Assembly: GCA_000827265.1 (NCBI GenBank) | Contig: KN834750.1 | Location: 1,093,297-1,157,296 of the forward strand | Direction of reading: 5' to 3' | DNA from: Collybiopsis luxurians FD-317 M1 | Lineage: Eukaryota > Basidiomycota > Agaricomycetes > Agaricales > Omphalotaceae | Length of the DNA stretch: 64,000 bases | Shown here: piece by piece, positions 25,086 to 39,148 of the stretch | How the letters are laid out: each line of letters begins with the position of its first letter | How positions within the stretch are numbered: position 1 is the stretch's first letter | Position numbers and translations under genes: made by a program | The notes under the pieces: generated by a model | Seen by the model: the letters and a program-made list of their open reading frames with translations, nothing else | What the model was told of the DNA's origin: nothing | Databases searched by the model: none

Positions 25086-27254
25086 ATGTCTTCCGTAGAA
25101 AGCTTTTTGAATGAAACTTTGGGTGCCGCATTCATCGGGTTCGCCTTTTCCTGCCTAGTGCTGGGAATTCTTCTATCCCAAACTGCACAATATTTGTCTC
25201 GATATCCAAATGACAAGTGGATAAACAAGGCATTGGTATGTCTGGCCAGTGCTTGTTTTACAAATCTAAACCTGCTGGTGCCCTCAGGTTGCAGGTATTC
25301 TGTGAATCGCTCTTCTTAAAGTACTGTGGGTAATCAGTTAATGACTGGTTTTCAGTGTACTTGAACTTGGGCACCAAGGACTTGTATCGCATTCGCTTTA
25401 CTATTATAATATCCTGTGAGGTTTTACACTTTACATCTGAGTCGAAATGTTTGCTGAACATCCGATTCTAGGAACTTCGCCAAACCTACAGCCCTGAGTG
25501 AGCCCTTTTCTGAGCCACTAACTTCCATCGGGTAACCTCTCATTCCTTCTTTTTTTATAATCGCAGGTCCATTTCAGACGGTCGTATGGTAAGGGTCGTC
25601 ACGCTTCATCTCCTGCTAAGTGTACCAATGTCGAATTCCAGGTCAATCATTGTGAGTAATGCTGTTCTGGTCTTCTTCGTGTTATAACACCATACTCAAG
25701 GTTCAACAAACTGTTGGAGTAAGCTGCAGCAGTTTAACGAAGAAAAGACCTCATTAACCTGTCCTAGTCTGTCATTGGAGTTATCGTCAAAATGTGACCA
25801 ATTCATTGGTTTACAATCTGTTCACCTCGCTGACACTGCATTTCTTCGTCTAGGTGTTTCGCTGCCCGTGTTTGGAGATGTACGTAGACCAGTCGATGAT
25901 TCCGCAAAGTGTTCATGGCGTCTGTTGTTTCTAGTCAGCAATAACGATATCATTGTATGTGGGATTTTGGTAAGTATCGCTGACAATTACTGCTCAGTGA
26001 AAATATACGGGGTACTTAGTTTACTGGTATTTCAGGTTGCTTTAAATATTACGGAGCTCGGTCAGTCGCCGATCCGCTTCAATCTCTCTAATATTAAGCT
26101 TCTTATACAGGTCTTTCCATAGGTGAGGGAGACGATTTCTGACTCTGATTCTTCGCATCTTTAACAAAGACATAATCTTCCATCGTCTCAGCTTTTACAT
26201 GCAAAGGGTATGCATATAACTGTCTACCCGCGCTTCCGCTCTCACATTCTCGGTCGCAGCTTCCAGTTCGATATGTTTGCAGATCTTCCTCAGATTAAGG
26301 CGAGTTTTTTCAAACACCTGCCTCACCTATGGAATATCTGACATCCGCAAAGACGCTAGGAAGCTTTGCGTTGGGATGTGGAGCACTGAACGACTTGCTT
26401 TTGGCTGCGTCATTGTGTTTCTATTTGGAAAGAATGCGATCTAAACAACGCAGGCAAGTACTTATTTTTGTGGTACAGATATCTAACGCTCAAACCCTGG
26501 TGAAGGCATTACTACAATGCGCACAGTTTGATAACTATGTTGAGCATCTATGCAGTTGGCACTGGCATGATGACCAGGTGAGTAGAAATTACTTCTTTTA
26601 AAAATCTTTAGAATTCACGCTGGACATGTACAGTGCAGTCGGGATTGCTACGCTCCTTTGTGTGAGTAGATCTGTTCTCGTATCTGCCAATGCTCAGTAG
26701 TTATTTTTTAGTATTATTTTATGCCCTTAAATTTCATCTTTATCGCACTTTTTTTTGTACTGTCGAAGCGTAAGTTGTCTCCATTTTCATCGTGCCTAAT
26801 TTTCTTACTGGCGATTTTTCCAGTGTACGGTGTTTCACTGCTTGCTGCGTAAGTAATATTCACGGGATAACGGAATTTCTAAGATGAAGAGTGCTCATTA
26901 TGCATTTGTAGATTGAATACTCGACAGCACATCGAGCCCGCCGACCAAAGCAATGTTCTTCTTCAGGCACCAGAAGGCGCGGCGGACTCGCTTACTTCCT
27001 TACCTCTGCGAAGCATAAGACGACAAGGCTCGTACTCTCGGCATCACAGAGTTGAGTCTTCGAGGACCAGCAGCATACGCAGCAAATCACTGCTCCGTCA
27101 GATGGATCTCTCGACCACTCGGGTGGATGACCAGGAGCCTAGGATGTCTTCCAGTTTGCAAATACCTCAGATCCCTCGAGTACCCAAAGACGCTCACAGT
27201 TGGGGAGAAGACACGGAAGCTAATATCAGTCGCTTCTCTCATTTGACAGAGTAG
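25086..27254 (+). CDS. seven-helix membrane protein, DUF6534 family
   Basis: This is one of the large basidiomycete families of receptor-like multi-span proteins of unknown role. The start MSSVESFLNETLGAAFIGFA is typical. Splicing yields RYPNDKWINKALVAGILLVLELGHQGLVSHSLYYYNIL (given here in parts: KALVAGIL, VLELGHQ), then FAARVWRFSNNDII, DLPQIKTLGSFALGCGALND, LERMRSKQRSLITMLSIYAV, GTGMMTSAVGIATLLC and FIFIALFFVLSKLYGVSLL, followed by ALNTRQH. More than a dozen exons are needed, including a 14-nt exon at about 25288-25301. Two introns use GC donors (about 26300-26352 and 26454-26526). The ~100-residue tail is Ser/Arg-rich, hydrophilic and probably cytoplasmic. With these junctions the gene appears intact. 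Confidence 0.87.
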
Positions 27255-27629
27255 ATAGCTGTGAATGTTAGATTGTAATTCTAGGTTAAGAACTTGGACT
27301 GCAGTGGTATCAACTTACTCGATAGTACGTATAGAATCGTTTATCGGTTACACAGTATTACAAAGTCATTACAGGTCGTATAGCACTATTTATGTACTTA
27401 GCAAGGCGAAAGAGTGTCGTAGCGAGTATCAGTAACGGACTTTAACATAACGAGGGTGCATAGACAAGACCTACGTCTCGTCAAAACATATCAACAAGAA
27501 AATTGAGAAGAGCATAGCCGACTGTATATGAGAGATTAGATTATAAGTATACGACCTGCCAAAAGCATATATCCGGCCTTTCAACGAGAAAACGTACGAA
27601 AAATTAACGATGAGAAAGAATCAAACCTT
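27255..27629. other. intergenic, convergent 3' flanks
   Basis: This is AT-rich sequence between the convergent DUF6534 (+) and fzo1 (-) stop codons. I see nothing else in it. Confidence 0.5.
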
Positions 27630-30223
27630 TTATGCGTCAATACTTAAGTGAGCGTTGACACGAATCTCTTCGCTCTTCTTTCCAACCTCCCCAAACCACT
27701 CCATTGCACGAGTAGCTTTCTTTGCCACCTCCTCTTTAGCCTTGACCTCAGTACTACGTTCTTCCATAGCACCATTGAACCTTCCTCTCAAGTCCCAAGA
27801 AGCCAGTCGGAGCACCTTTCTTGTCTCCCGGCTGATCCTCAATGCATGAGCATCAATGAAAGAGAGCTCTTCCTCTCTATCTTGTCGGAGAACAGATGCT
27901 TTGACACGTCGGCCAACCGTCTTGGGGATAGAGTTGGGAAGCTCGAGAATCAGATAGGCCGTCATACCAATAGTAACAGCGCCAAGCACAGGTGCGGCCC
28001 ACTTCCTCACGGTCTCATTTCCAAAGAGATCCGTGACACGGATAATGCCTTCAATGAGACCCTTGGCACCGACTGCCTGCCCTCCGACCATAGTTAAAGC
28101 GCCAACCCCAACACTGGCAAGACCCAAAGCGGTGGGGGCACTAGTTTCGTCCTCGTCTTTGCTGGATTGCTGACTGTCGCCAAAGTGTAGCCAGAACTGG
28201 TGGTGTACATCGAACAGATCGAGGAAAGTAGTTTCCAACATGTCCGGGCGCTGCGCAAGACCGATACCAAGGCCATGAGTACCGCCAGTAACCACCGACA
28301 GAGATCGTCTGCTCTTGGTGGAACCTTTACTAGCCTTTCGGACAGTGCTGAACATTGCTTCCGGCATAAAGACTCTCTTGTTGCGTTCCACGCCAGCAGG
28401 AAGGTGTTCCTCGGCAAGCTCTTTGATTTTGTCAACGCCTTTACTGGTTGCGATCCTAGCCTCGTCCTCAGAAAGTTTGACGGCTGCGTCGAGGCTCGCG
28501 AGAAGTGCCTTGCGAACGTCCCGAGCATAGTCCCAGATTCCGAGAATACCAGGATAAGAAGGCATAGAGACAGAAGAGTCGTGCACTCCTGGCTTGCCTT
28601 GCCCGACCCGTTCAAGGGCTTCAGATAACAAGGCCTTGGATTTCGATGAGGCATTACCGGCACCTTCTTCTTCCAATGTTTCAAGACCCTCTTCCAACAC
28701 ATCCCGGCTGCCCTTCATCTTTTCCAATACGGGCTTAACTTGGGCCAAGCTCTCCGTTGCCTGGTCAAATTCGGCCTTGGCAACAATGGAATTGGCGCCG
28801 GCAAGGAGTTCGATGTCGCCAAGGAGATTATTTAGGTAGGTCGAGACCGGTTGCAGTTTAGATCTGGACCGTTTGACAAGAACAAAGGACCGCAACGAAG
28901 ATTCGAGGTCGTCAAAAGAGGGATTGGCGGTGTACGGTTGAAGTGCAGCAGCAGAGTCGACAAAATGAACCAAATCATCGGCATTCTCGTATGTTCGAGG
29001 ACTAAGATCCCTTATTTGTTCGAGAACGAGCCTCCGGCATTTGTCTTTGTTCTTGATCTGCTCAAACTTGTTAACGACGATGAACAGATAAGCCTTCTCT
29101 TTACTGGCATTGGCCAGGAACTCGCGAGCAGAGAGAGTAAAGTGGTTCTCCGCTGAGACGACAAAGACCACGACATCGATTTCTTCCTGGCGTGCAAATA
29201 AAGCGGTCGTTTTGAGGCTGTCTCGATTTAGACCTGGGGCATCGATGAGAGAGATGTCGACAACGCCGTTGTTAAGGAGGGATTCAGAAGGAGTGCGAGT
29301 GTCGGCGAGATAGAGTTTCAGGAAACGGTCGTTATCCTCATTGTCACCAACAATTTCCTCCAGATCGGACAGGGAAGCACGAATGTAAGTAGACTCGTCG
29401 TCGATGTTGTAAGATGTACCCTGGGAGATGATGTGTACTTCCTCGACGCCCTTGTTTTCGGCCGCATCATGGACTTCGCAAAAAGCGGTGGTACATGGCT
29501 GCTGGTCGACAGGCATGACTTGACGGCGGAGCAACGCGTTGACAAAGGTGGATTTACCGGCGTTTAGGTCACCAGTGACGAGAACCTTGGAAGAAGTATC
29601 TTCAACACGCAGACGAAGCTTATCAACGTGGTTAATGGATGCGCTAATACGCTCGTCAAGAAGGTTGGCAATGGACGACTTTTCGAGTTGAGATACGAGG
29701 GAGGCGACGTTCGAATTGAGTCCGATTTTGAGGTCAAGACGGAGTACGCTAAAGTCGGAGGAAGGGTCCTCGTCGGATTCCTCTTCTTCCGCTATTTCGG
29801 AGATCTGTGAAACAGTGACAGACCGCTGAAGCCCCTTCCTGACAATAACCTCGGTCTCTGAAGATGGGTCGTCGGCAAAAGTCAGTGAACGACGCAATGA
29901 CTTTCTCCGGGGAGCGGTAGAAGGAGCAATGGTCTCTACAGCATCTTTGTACTGGGGATACCGTATGATCCATTCGTTCTTATTGAAAGTACGAATATCA
30001 TTCAAGATGGACTTCGTTGCGTCAATCGCATTTACAAGTCTGTAAATACACGGTTAAAAAGGATTGAGATTGAACGGAAAGTTTGTTCCTACCTATCCTT
30101 TTGCTCTATGTACGCCTCCTGGACGTCCTCAACTTTGAGCTGCCTGTCGCTAGAGAGACTGCTGAAGTTGGCAAGCTCCTTGGTGGGAGAAGTTACCCTC
30201 GACGGAAGGTAAGTTTGAGCCAT
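27630..30223 (-). CDS. fzo1: mitofusin: outer-mitochondrial-membrane fusion GTPase Fzo1
   Basis: This dynamin-superfamily GTPase tethers and fuses mitochondrial outer membranes. Two exons (30093-30223 and 27630-30039) give 846 residues. The start MAQTYLPSRVTSPTKELANF leads through QKDRLVNAIDATKSILNDIR. The G1 motif is GDLNAGKSTFVNALLRR, followed by the switch region MPVDQQPCTTAFCEV, the G3 motif DAPGLNRDSLKTT and the G4-like VVNKFEQIKNKD. Two adjacent hydrophobic segments (APTALGLASVGVGALTMVGG and WAAPVLGAVTIGMTAYLIL) form the membrane hairpin. Heptad-like stretches before and after it fit HR1 and HR2. Length is as expected for fungal Fzo1. Confidence 0.94.
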
Positions 30224-31167
30224 GATTCAAACACTATAGTTTTTGTGAATTCTGGAGCTGGGATAACCCAGATATTTGTGGAGACTGATTCGCTGAGTAG
30301 CGTCTAGTTTTTTTTCCTTGCAAATTTGGAGACGATGATGGTGATGAACAAGAAATGTCCGTGGGAATAAACAACCAACGGATTCCGGTTAGTCCCGCGA
30401 CCGGACAAGCAACGGATCCGGATTCCGGCCAGTCCCGCGACCGGTCGTTATTTCCACTCCAAGACCAATGTTGCCTCCTTGAAGCCTACTTTTCTGCAAC
30501 TTACGAGAGAGATTGTATACTTGGCTCAAACTTTGGTCCATGGGATTTTGCAACTCATTTACCTTTTGACACCCCTCGGACGACATGGAACTACTGGTCC
30601 CTGGAAATCACTCTCATTGCTGTAACGACCTCGTAGTCAGGTCACCATGTCAAACAGTTCCTCGCACTTGGGTGATGAGTTACGTCAATGTTTACTCGAA
30701 GATTATGGGAAGATCTCTCTCGTGATAGGCTTGTGAGGCGAATCGAATGCGCTACACAAGGACCTCTTGAGCGTTCATTTGGCGAAGATACTTAGTTTTA
30801 AAATTTAAGGATACGTCTATGAGCCTTCAAAACCAGCTTTTTACTCCAGCTGGGGGATATTATGCTCGGCTCCAAATCTAACCCTGGCACCTGCGCATCC
30901 TGCAAATCTTCGAGGCGAAGAACGTATGAGCTAGAGCTTGGTTTTGTACGTCGAAGGATCAGCTTTACCTTCGCACACCTGGTATTCTTTTCAGCACGAT
31001 GATTTGAAAAAAGAATGATAAAAATAAGATAGTACTCGTCATTAGCAGAAGATTACAGATGTCAACTATGAGAGGTAGTACAATTGTAAATAACAAGTCA
31101 GCACTATGGCTAGACCCTAAATCTTACTATGCTACAAAATTTGCGTTCAATAGTCCACACTGCTGGC
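30224..31167. other. intergenic region upstream of fzo1
   Basis: This region lies upstream of fzo1 (minus strand) and downstream of the SDR gene at 31168. Apart from the short direct repeats at 30376-30444 I see no structure, and no ORF with family features. Confidence 0.5.
30376..30444. repeat. two-copy direct repeat
   Basis: GGATTCCGG, two variable bases (TT or CC), then AGTCCCGCGACCGG: copies at 30380-30404 and 30420-30444, offset by 40 bp and differing at two positions. The flanking CAACGGAT is also repeated. The repeat is GC-rich in an otherwise AT-rich intergenic region, about 155-220 bp upstream of the fzo1 start codon. Confidence 0.6.
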
Positions 31168-32396
31168 TCAATAGCTACTTGCAACGGATCCTACCCGACC
31201 TCCATCGATCAACCACACAGCGCCATTTACATATGCGCCGGCCTTGCTTGCCAAAAAAAGTATGGTTCCAGCCATTTCCTGGTAAATAAAATTCACATTA
31301 TTCTTCATTCAAAGAAACAAAAGACGAAAAGCCTTGCCTCTTCCGTACCCGGTCGCTTTAGGGGAACTGTCATGGCCATAGTGCGAGGATCGAGCTTTGA
31401 GTTTGGCGTTAAACTGCCATTCGTCATTTCTGGTGGAACGAGTTTGATTTAGAAGGAATCATACGAATGACGAAAAGGGGTCAAGTAAATCCACACACCG
31501 CTTGGCCAAACACCCGGAGCTAAAACGTTACTTCGTATACCCCAGGGAGCAAGCAAGTTCGCCAAACATTTACCGAGGTGCGTGCTCGCAGCCTTTGACA
31601 GTGTATACGACATGGAGACTATCTTGGGATCCACCCGAAACGACCCTGACGATGAAACAGTGATGACTTGTGATGAATGGAACGGAGGGATAGACGTGAA
31701 GGGTGAAAATGCATTCTCTTGCTGCCGTAGGTTTCCTTGATGAAGTAGGTCCAAGAATGCGACGGTGGTGTAATAGGGAGCAGTTACGTTCGTTGAAAAT
31801 GTGTCCGAAAAATCATCCGGAGTGCCTGCATTCCACAGCGCAGCCTGGAACGCTTTTATAGAAGGGACTGAAGGCTCGCAAGAAGGCGAAGCGGGTGGAG
31901 AAGGCGGGCTGCGCATGTGAAGGGAATCTTCAGGTGAAGGAAGGGGATGCACGTATAAATTTCGTGCAATGCCAGCGTTGTTCACCAAGAGGTCAATGTA
32001 CCCATGGCGAGCTTTTATCGTCTGGACAATGGCTGAAAGGGATTCACGATCCGTGATATCACCTTGTACGGGGATGATGTTGTTGAAGCGCTATGCATTC
32101 GTTGCTTAGCATCGAGTAGAGTCAAGTCAAATGCCCCGGTACTTACACTTTTTTCGTGGGCGGCCCGCTGCAGCACATCATGTCTCCTCCCAACGATATA
32201 CACAACTGCACCATTGTTTTCGAGTGCCGTAGCCATCATGAGTCCGATACCTACCAAGAAGATGAGTCGGGGAAAAGATACTCCAGGCAAGTCAATTACC
32301 ACTACCCCCTCCGGTCACGACTGCGACTAACCCCTTCACATTGAAGAGCTTGAGAGGATTGTATGGGTGGTCGTCGCTGTGCTGTTCCAGCATCAT
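31168..32396 (-). CDS. short-chain dehydrogenase/reductase (second SDR)
   Basis: An NAD(P)-dependent oxidoreductase unrelated in detail to the SDR at 14132. The start MMLEQHSDDHPYNPLKLFNV precedes the Rossmann motif TGGGSGIGLMMATALE, which is split by an intron. Then come VVYIVGRRHDVLQRAA, MVNNAGIARNL, TFSTNVTAPYYTTVAFLDLL, VITVSSSGSFRVDP, the catalytic SMSYTLSKAASTHLGKCLA and PWGIRSNVLAPG, ending GAYVNGAVWLIDGGRVGS (stop at 31168). The insert of about 40 residues after NNAGIARN is Pro/Ser-rich. Such proteins are often annotated as rhamnolipid-synthesis-RhlG-like SDRs in fungi, but the substrate cannot be inferred here. A TATATATA stretch lies about 85 bp upstream of the start codon. Confidence 0.88.
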
Positions 32397-32478
32397 TGTC
32401 GTGAAAGGTTTGCGTGAAAAGGGCAGGGTAGGCAGAGAAAGGAACGGATACGACAAAACATTGATTACCTCCGGGTGG

Positions 32479-32486
32479 TATATATA
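32479..32486 (-). promoter_or_regulatory. possible TATA element of the SDR gene
   Basis: TATATATA lies 83-90 bp upstream of the SDR start codon on the minus strand, in a plausible place for a core promoter. It rests on motif and distance only. Confidence 0.25.
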
Positions 32487-33091
32487 ATTTTATGGATGAC
32501 AGTCGTCTCCTTTTTGGGGTATAGTTTTGTGAATCGGTTATCGCGATCTCTGTGACGCATTTAGCGCGGTTCGCTCGGGCGTCTCGTTTTACGTGCCATG
32601 TATTCCTCCGATTTCTATTATGGGCTCAACTGAAGCTTTCTGATTACTAAAGTTGGAGATGAGAAGCAAACGGACACTCAAGAAGCAGCAAGAAACATAA
32701 GTTTTCTTCTCCGAGTTGAAGTGGCATAATATGCCGCTAGATCAAATCGGGGACATGTTTTAATTAGCGGCAGCGCGTAGTCTTGTTCCTGTCGCTGAAC
32801 GTCTGAGACAGTGGCTGACATTCATCTTGAATTAAACAGACAAAAACTCACATGACAAAGCCACTGAAATAACGGTCTCGATTTTGCATATGCTCCAAGC
32901 AGTACTTTCAAGGCTTTGACTAAAATTGTGCACATAAAATGAGTCTGAAGGCACCGAAGGCGAAAAGGAGAATTAAGGAATTTCGGGCCGGCGTATCGCC
33001 GGGTCCGCTATTCCCAAAGGGCCTGGATAATCCTCATCCCGAGCCAGTGAACAACCCTATATCTCAACCCTGAGTGTCGAAATGGATACTG

Positions 33092-33135
33092 GGATGCCAG
33101 ATTATGATGCGTAGGATGCCAGATTATGATGCGTA
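33092..33135. repeat. perfect 22-bp tandem duplication
   Basis: The unit starting GGATGCCAGATT and ending ATGATGCGTA is present twice, head to tail and without mismatch, in intergenic DNA. Confidence 0.8.
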
Positions 33136-33976
33136 GCATGTATTTACGCTGCCATTTTCGAGTAAACCGGTTGAGCCAAAGCTACAAGCCGCTTTTGAAA
33201 GCCCGGAATGATCAATCATAATATGACGAGTCACCGCCACATATCTGGCAGCAGTGCAGGGGACCTGTGGGCGAAATTGTATTGATTCAATTCGGCACTG
33301 ATGAAGTGATAAGGTGATTGAGGACACTACGGCTGGACTATGTAAATCTTCATCGCGGCATTTGCCCCGGGCGATAACACCAGTCCACTTTTACGGTTTC
33401 TGACGAAAATTGAATGAATAGCGTGAAGCGACGAGGACGGAAATTATTACTCGAGCTAAACCAGAATTAAACATACCTCAATTTTTATGAGTTTAATTTT
33501 CAGTCGCAGCGGCTATCTAGAAAATGCAAACTCTCGCCGGTAACTCAACTCTTAACTCAAATTTTCAATGGGAGCAATTCTTCCATCCTGCAGGGTATCT
33601 GTGCCTCCCAACGTAGAACCGCTCGAAACACATGTTGCGCCACATTTGTTAAGGTCCTGAGTTACGAAATACATCAGCCACATATGTCCACGCGATTTGT
33701 CCTTGCCGGCGCTGTGAACGTTTCGAGGACGTCCGAATCCCATGGTTATTGCTGGAGCTAAAGGTTTGCCACGTAACAATTGAGAAAGGAACTCTAGTCC
33801 ATAAAGGAACCAAGGATGTACGAGATGTCGAGGCAGGTCATAAGCACGTACGACAAAACAAAGACAGTGAAGGATCTGGATTGAAGTAACATAACACGCG
33901 AAATATCCGAGCTAGACGCAAAGCTCTCATGGATTCCGCTAAGAGCCGACACAAGTTCCATGATGCCGAAGGGACT

Positions 33977-35452
33977 TCACTTTGTAGTTGCAGAATGCGC
34001 ATAAGTCTCCTCAAGGCGATGTTTGACATACTCCCCCGCAGTAATGACCTCGTACTTTGCGGGCATCTCGGGGGAGACGCAGCTTGGGATTGGCTAGAGA
34101 ACGCAAGAGATCGGTAATCGAAAGCAAATTTGGTGAGCCACACGTACCTCCAGGGGAACGTCGTAATCCACACCAAAAAAAAGTGGTATCGAATATCTTT
34201 CGCTGCCAGATTTGTTGATAGCTCGATGAACGGTTGATTTGAATACATCATTCGTCCATCGTGCCAGCTGGTCGCCTATATTGATCACAAAAGAATTCGC
34301 CACGGGAACAGCATCAATCCATTTCCCTTCCGCATTTTGAACCTGCAATGCAGATACATTATCCTGCCAGAGAATCGTGAAGCACTTCGATCCGAGAAGA
34401 TGATTCAGTGAGTGATTCATTACACCAAAAGGAAAGTCGACTTACTTCATAACTGGACCGAAATGATCGCGTAGGATCTTCAGCCGTCTAAAGAAGGCTA
34501 GTAATAGGATATATAGGAACTCACTCTGTATGGGCTCCAATCCCGACGCTGCCATCGTTGTCAACCACTGTTAGAGATTGAGGACTGTAGTGAAGGAGAC
34601 GCAAAATGGCGGCCGGTTTCGTCGTCTTGTCTTTGAAAAAATTCTCTGGTAGATCCAAAGCGAGCGCAAAAAGGGGGAAGAGTTTCAGTCCGAGTTGAAC
34701 AACTGAATGGCTTAGAGAGAGTTTGAGCCCCGCGCATTGAAATCGAAGACAACGCTCACTAATAAGATAATACTGGTTCTTGAAATCCAGGCAGATCAGG
34801 CCAGACGTTCGTGCCTGACATCTCACCACCGTCGCGTGATGAGGAGTCCTGTCCTTCAGCTGGTTCCCATCCGATATCGAATCCTTCATGCATGTCGCCG
34901 GGACCCTTTCCGTTTAGATCGGCTTTTTCCCCAAAAAAAGCCGTGTATCCTTTGTAGTTGGCGGATTTGTGAATGTCAAGCTAGAAAGAAGAGTTTTAGA
35001 CCACAAAGCTCCAAGCTCGGGGTACACGGGAGATAACGAACTTCCATCTTGGATGGAGTGGGTAGCGCGAAGAACCTCTTGCCCGCTTCAAGTGCGCTTT
35101 TAATGATGTCTTCCGGAACACCATGATTCGTGACTGGAAAACGAATAGAACTATGTAAATCCATGCGGGGCCTTCTACCCGAAGAAAAAGACTTGCTATA
35201 AAAGAAGCCGACTGCAAATTGAAACATATAGGCAAAAAATCACCGATAATTTCGTTCATAGCATACCATTAACGCATGCATCTCGAATCTTCTCCGCCAA
35301 AGCTAGTCTTCTCGCTGGATCGGAGCTCGATGCATCGCTCAAGTCACTAGAAACTGAATAATACGTCTTATCGGAGACTTGCAGTACAAAAATACCTACA
35401 TAATCGGAATCTCCTCGAATGTAGACTCTGTTCGTTGACTAAGAAAAAGCAT
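33977..35452 (-). CDS. 2-oxoglutarate-Fe(II) dioxygenase, isopenicillin-N-synthase-like
   Basis: This oxidoreductase has the DIOX_N plus 2OG-FeII_Oxy architecture; its substrate is unknown. It starts MLFLSQRTESTFEEIPIIDL and has ALAEKIRDACVNVGFFYITN and HGVPEDIIKSALEAGKRFF. The iron site includes GIGAHTEYE with its His and Glu/Asp, and later WTNDVFKSTVHRAI with the second His and a downstream Arg in RYSIPLFFGVDYD. The end is CVSPEMPAKYEVITAGEYV. About eight exons are needed. The intron within GFFY|I (about 35134-35196) uses a GC donor (A|GCAAGT...CCAG) and is a stop-free multiple of three. The gene is divergent from Aurora kinase, with 142 bp between start codons. Such proteins often act in secondary metabolism, but no cluster partner is evident. 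Confidence 0.88.
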
Positions 35453-35594
35453 CTCGAGCTAAAGGAAAGGAAGATAAACCTGTAGACTACCTTGAGCGGC
35501 TAAAACACGACCACGTGCTCATTCCAAGTTCGACACTAAGCGCCCGCGGTTGTCCTTCCCTTCCTCCTCTCGTTAATCCAAATTCCAATTAATA

Positions 35595-37061
35595 ATGGCC
35601 ACCGTTGGCTCCATTGGCTCTGTCACCCGACAAATTGCTGCTCTCGAACTTTCGAATAACAAAAAGTCGACGACCAGCACTGCGAGACCCCCACTGCATT
35701 CAAAGCAGCCTAGCCAAACTAATGTAGCAAAACTTTTAACTAAATACGGTGCTCCTAACCCACCTTACATACCTGCAACTTCCATGAAATCAGCGAAACC
35801 TGTCCCTGGAACAGCGATACCTACCTCAGTAGCCAAAGCGGGGCCAGCCGGAACACACGCACCCACAGGGAATACGCCTGCTCCGGAGGCTACTCAACCT
35901 ATTGACATTGGTAACTATGACGGTGGTCTTGAATTGGAAAACGAAAAGAGAGGAGAAGAGATTTCCGGTGAGGCTGGTCAGGATCTTGCATTAGATTCCA
36001 GTAGTGCTCCGTAAGTTTGTCTTGGTCTACGGGAGTTATTCATTTAGCATTCTATAGCAAATGTCCCACTCGAGAATGGTCTTTGCATGAATTTGACATG
36101 GGCAGACCGTTGGGTAAAGGAAAATTCGGTCGGGTTTACATGGTTCGGACAAAGGCCGAACCCAAGTACATCCTCGCTCTCAAAACACTCTACAAATCTG
36201 AAATTGTTGCAAACAGAGTAGAGAAACAGGTCCGACGAGAGATCGAAATTCAACAGAATCTTCGCCACCCAAATGTTCTGCGCCTCTACGGGTTCGTCGT
36301 ACAACTATTCTTACGATAGATCTCAGGCTAAGTCTGCTACAGATATTTTCACGACGAGAAGCGGATTTTCTTGATGCTCGAATTTGCCGGAAAAGGCGAG
36401 CTGTATAGACAACTCTCCAAGTACGGCTGCTTTTCAGAGAAGCGTAGCTCAAGATACATTGACCAAATGGCCGATGCCCTGTCCTATCTACACTCAAAAT
36501 CAGTAATGCATCGCGACATAAAACCTGAAAATTTGCTCCTTGGGCTCAATGGAGAGCTCAAGATTGCAGATTTTGGGTGGTCAGTCCATGCGCCCGGGAA
36601 GAGGAGGAAGACGATGTGCGGCACATTGGACTATCTGCCTCCAGAAATGGTCGAGGGAAAGGAGCACAGCGAAAAAGTTGACCATTGGGCCCTGGGTGTT
36701 CTGACGTACGAGTTCTTGATTGGGAACCCACCATTCGAGGATCGGAAGAGCGTTAACAGTGAGATGCTTTTCTTTTTTTTCAATGTTTGATTACCGAGCT
36801 GGTTGCTTTCCAGATACGTATCGAAGAATCATGAAAGTCGATTTGAGATTTCCACCCGGAATGTCCGCAGAGGTCAAGGATCTCATCTCCCGAGTACGCC
36901 TTTCTGTCTTTTTCACCTCTACAAGTACAAACGCTTATCAATACTTTTAGCTTTTGCAGCACGAACCTCCGAATCGAATATCGTTAACGGAGGTCTTGCG
37001 CCACCCATGGATTGTCAAGTATAGACCGACGGGCTGCAGCAGAGGAAGCGAAGTTTACTGA
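35595..37061 (+). CDS. Aurora-family mitotic serine/threonine kinase (Ipl1-like)
   Basis: This is the mitotic kinase of the chromosomal passenger complex. Five exons (35595-36010, 36058-36291, 36343-36758, 36814-36893, 36951-37061) give 418 residues. A ~150-residue low-complexity N-terminus precedes the kinase domain, which starts [20 protein letters not shown]. All catalytic motifs are present: ALKTLYK (Lys), RREIEIQ (Glu), [23 protein letters not shown], and the Aurora-specific activation loop [17 protein letters not shown]. The end is [18 protein letters not shown]. The N-terminus shows no obvious destruction box. It shares a 142-bp divergent promoter with the 2OG oxygenase and is followed 236 bp later by thioredoxin reductase on the same strand. 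Confidence 0.95.
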
Positions 37062-37296
37062 TGATAATTATGCATTGATAATCCATGCTATGCTGTTGAC
37101 CATGAACGAGATTATTCAGGATTCTTCTAACGCGACAGATCATAAAGCGTATGCGTACTAATCGCCACCCTTGAGCTCCTCAGAAGGCAACTCCGTTACT
37201 GTAGATACATGTTTGAGAGAGTCCAATGAGGAAGAACGCGATCCGAGCTGCGTCGGTAGTCGTTCCTGCTTATCGATACCTTTACTCAGCAGTGAA

Positions 37297-38903
<1,607 letters not shown>

Positions 38904-39148
38904 GTAAATATCATCCTTAGAGTTTATTTTTGTCCGAGATTCTATAGAAATTTAAGGAAAATGATGGATTTGCCATAATGAAGTTCCGAACAAGCGAGGA
39001 TATTCACCGCCAGGATCTCGACTCCATGTCTATACAAATGTACCAAACAAGGTCGAGAGTCCCTTCCACGCCCAAGTGACGTATTTCCCAATACTACCCC
39101 CTTCGGAACTAGTTAAATGGCCAAGCTGTTTCCATCTCTTCTTCATCG

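Larger units (their letters stand above)
32397..33976. other. intergenic region
   Basis: This is about 1.6 kb between the SDR promoter and the 3' end of the 2OG oxygenase. It contains the 22-bp tandem duplication at 33092-33135. Small ORFs, for example 75 codons at 33552-33779 (-), show no family resemblance and no partner exons. No gene is called. Confidence 0.5.
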
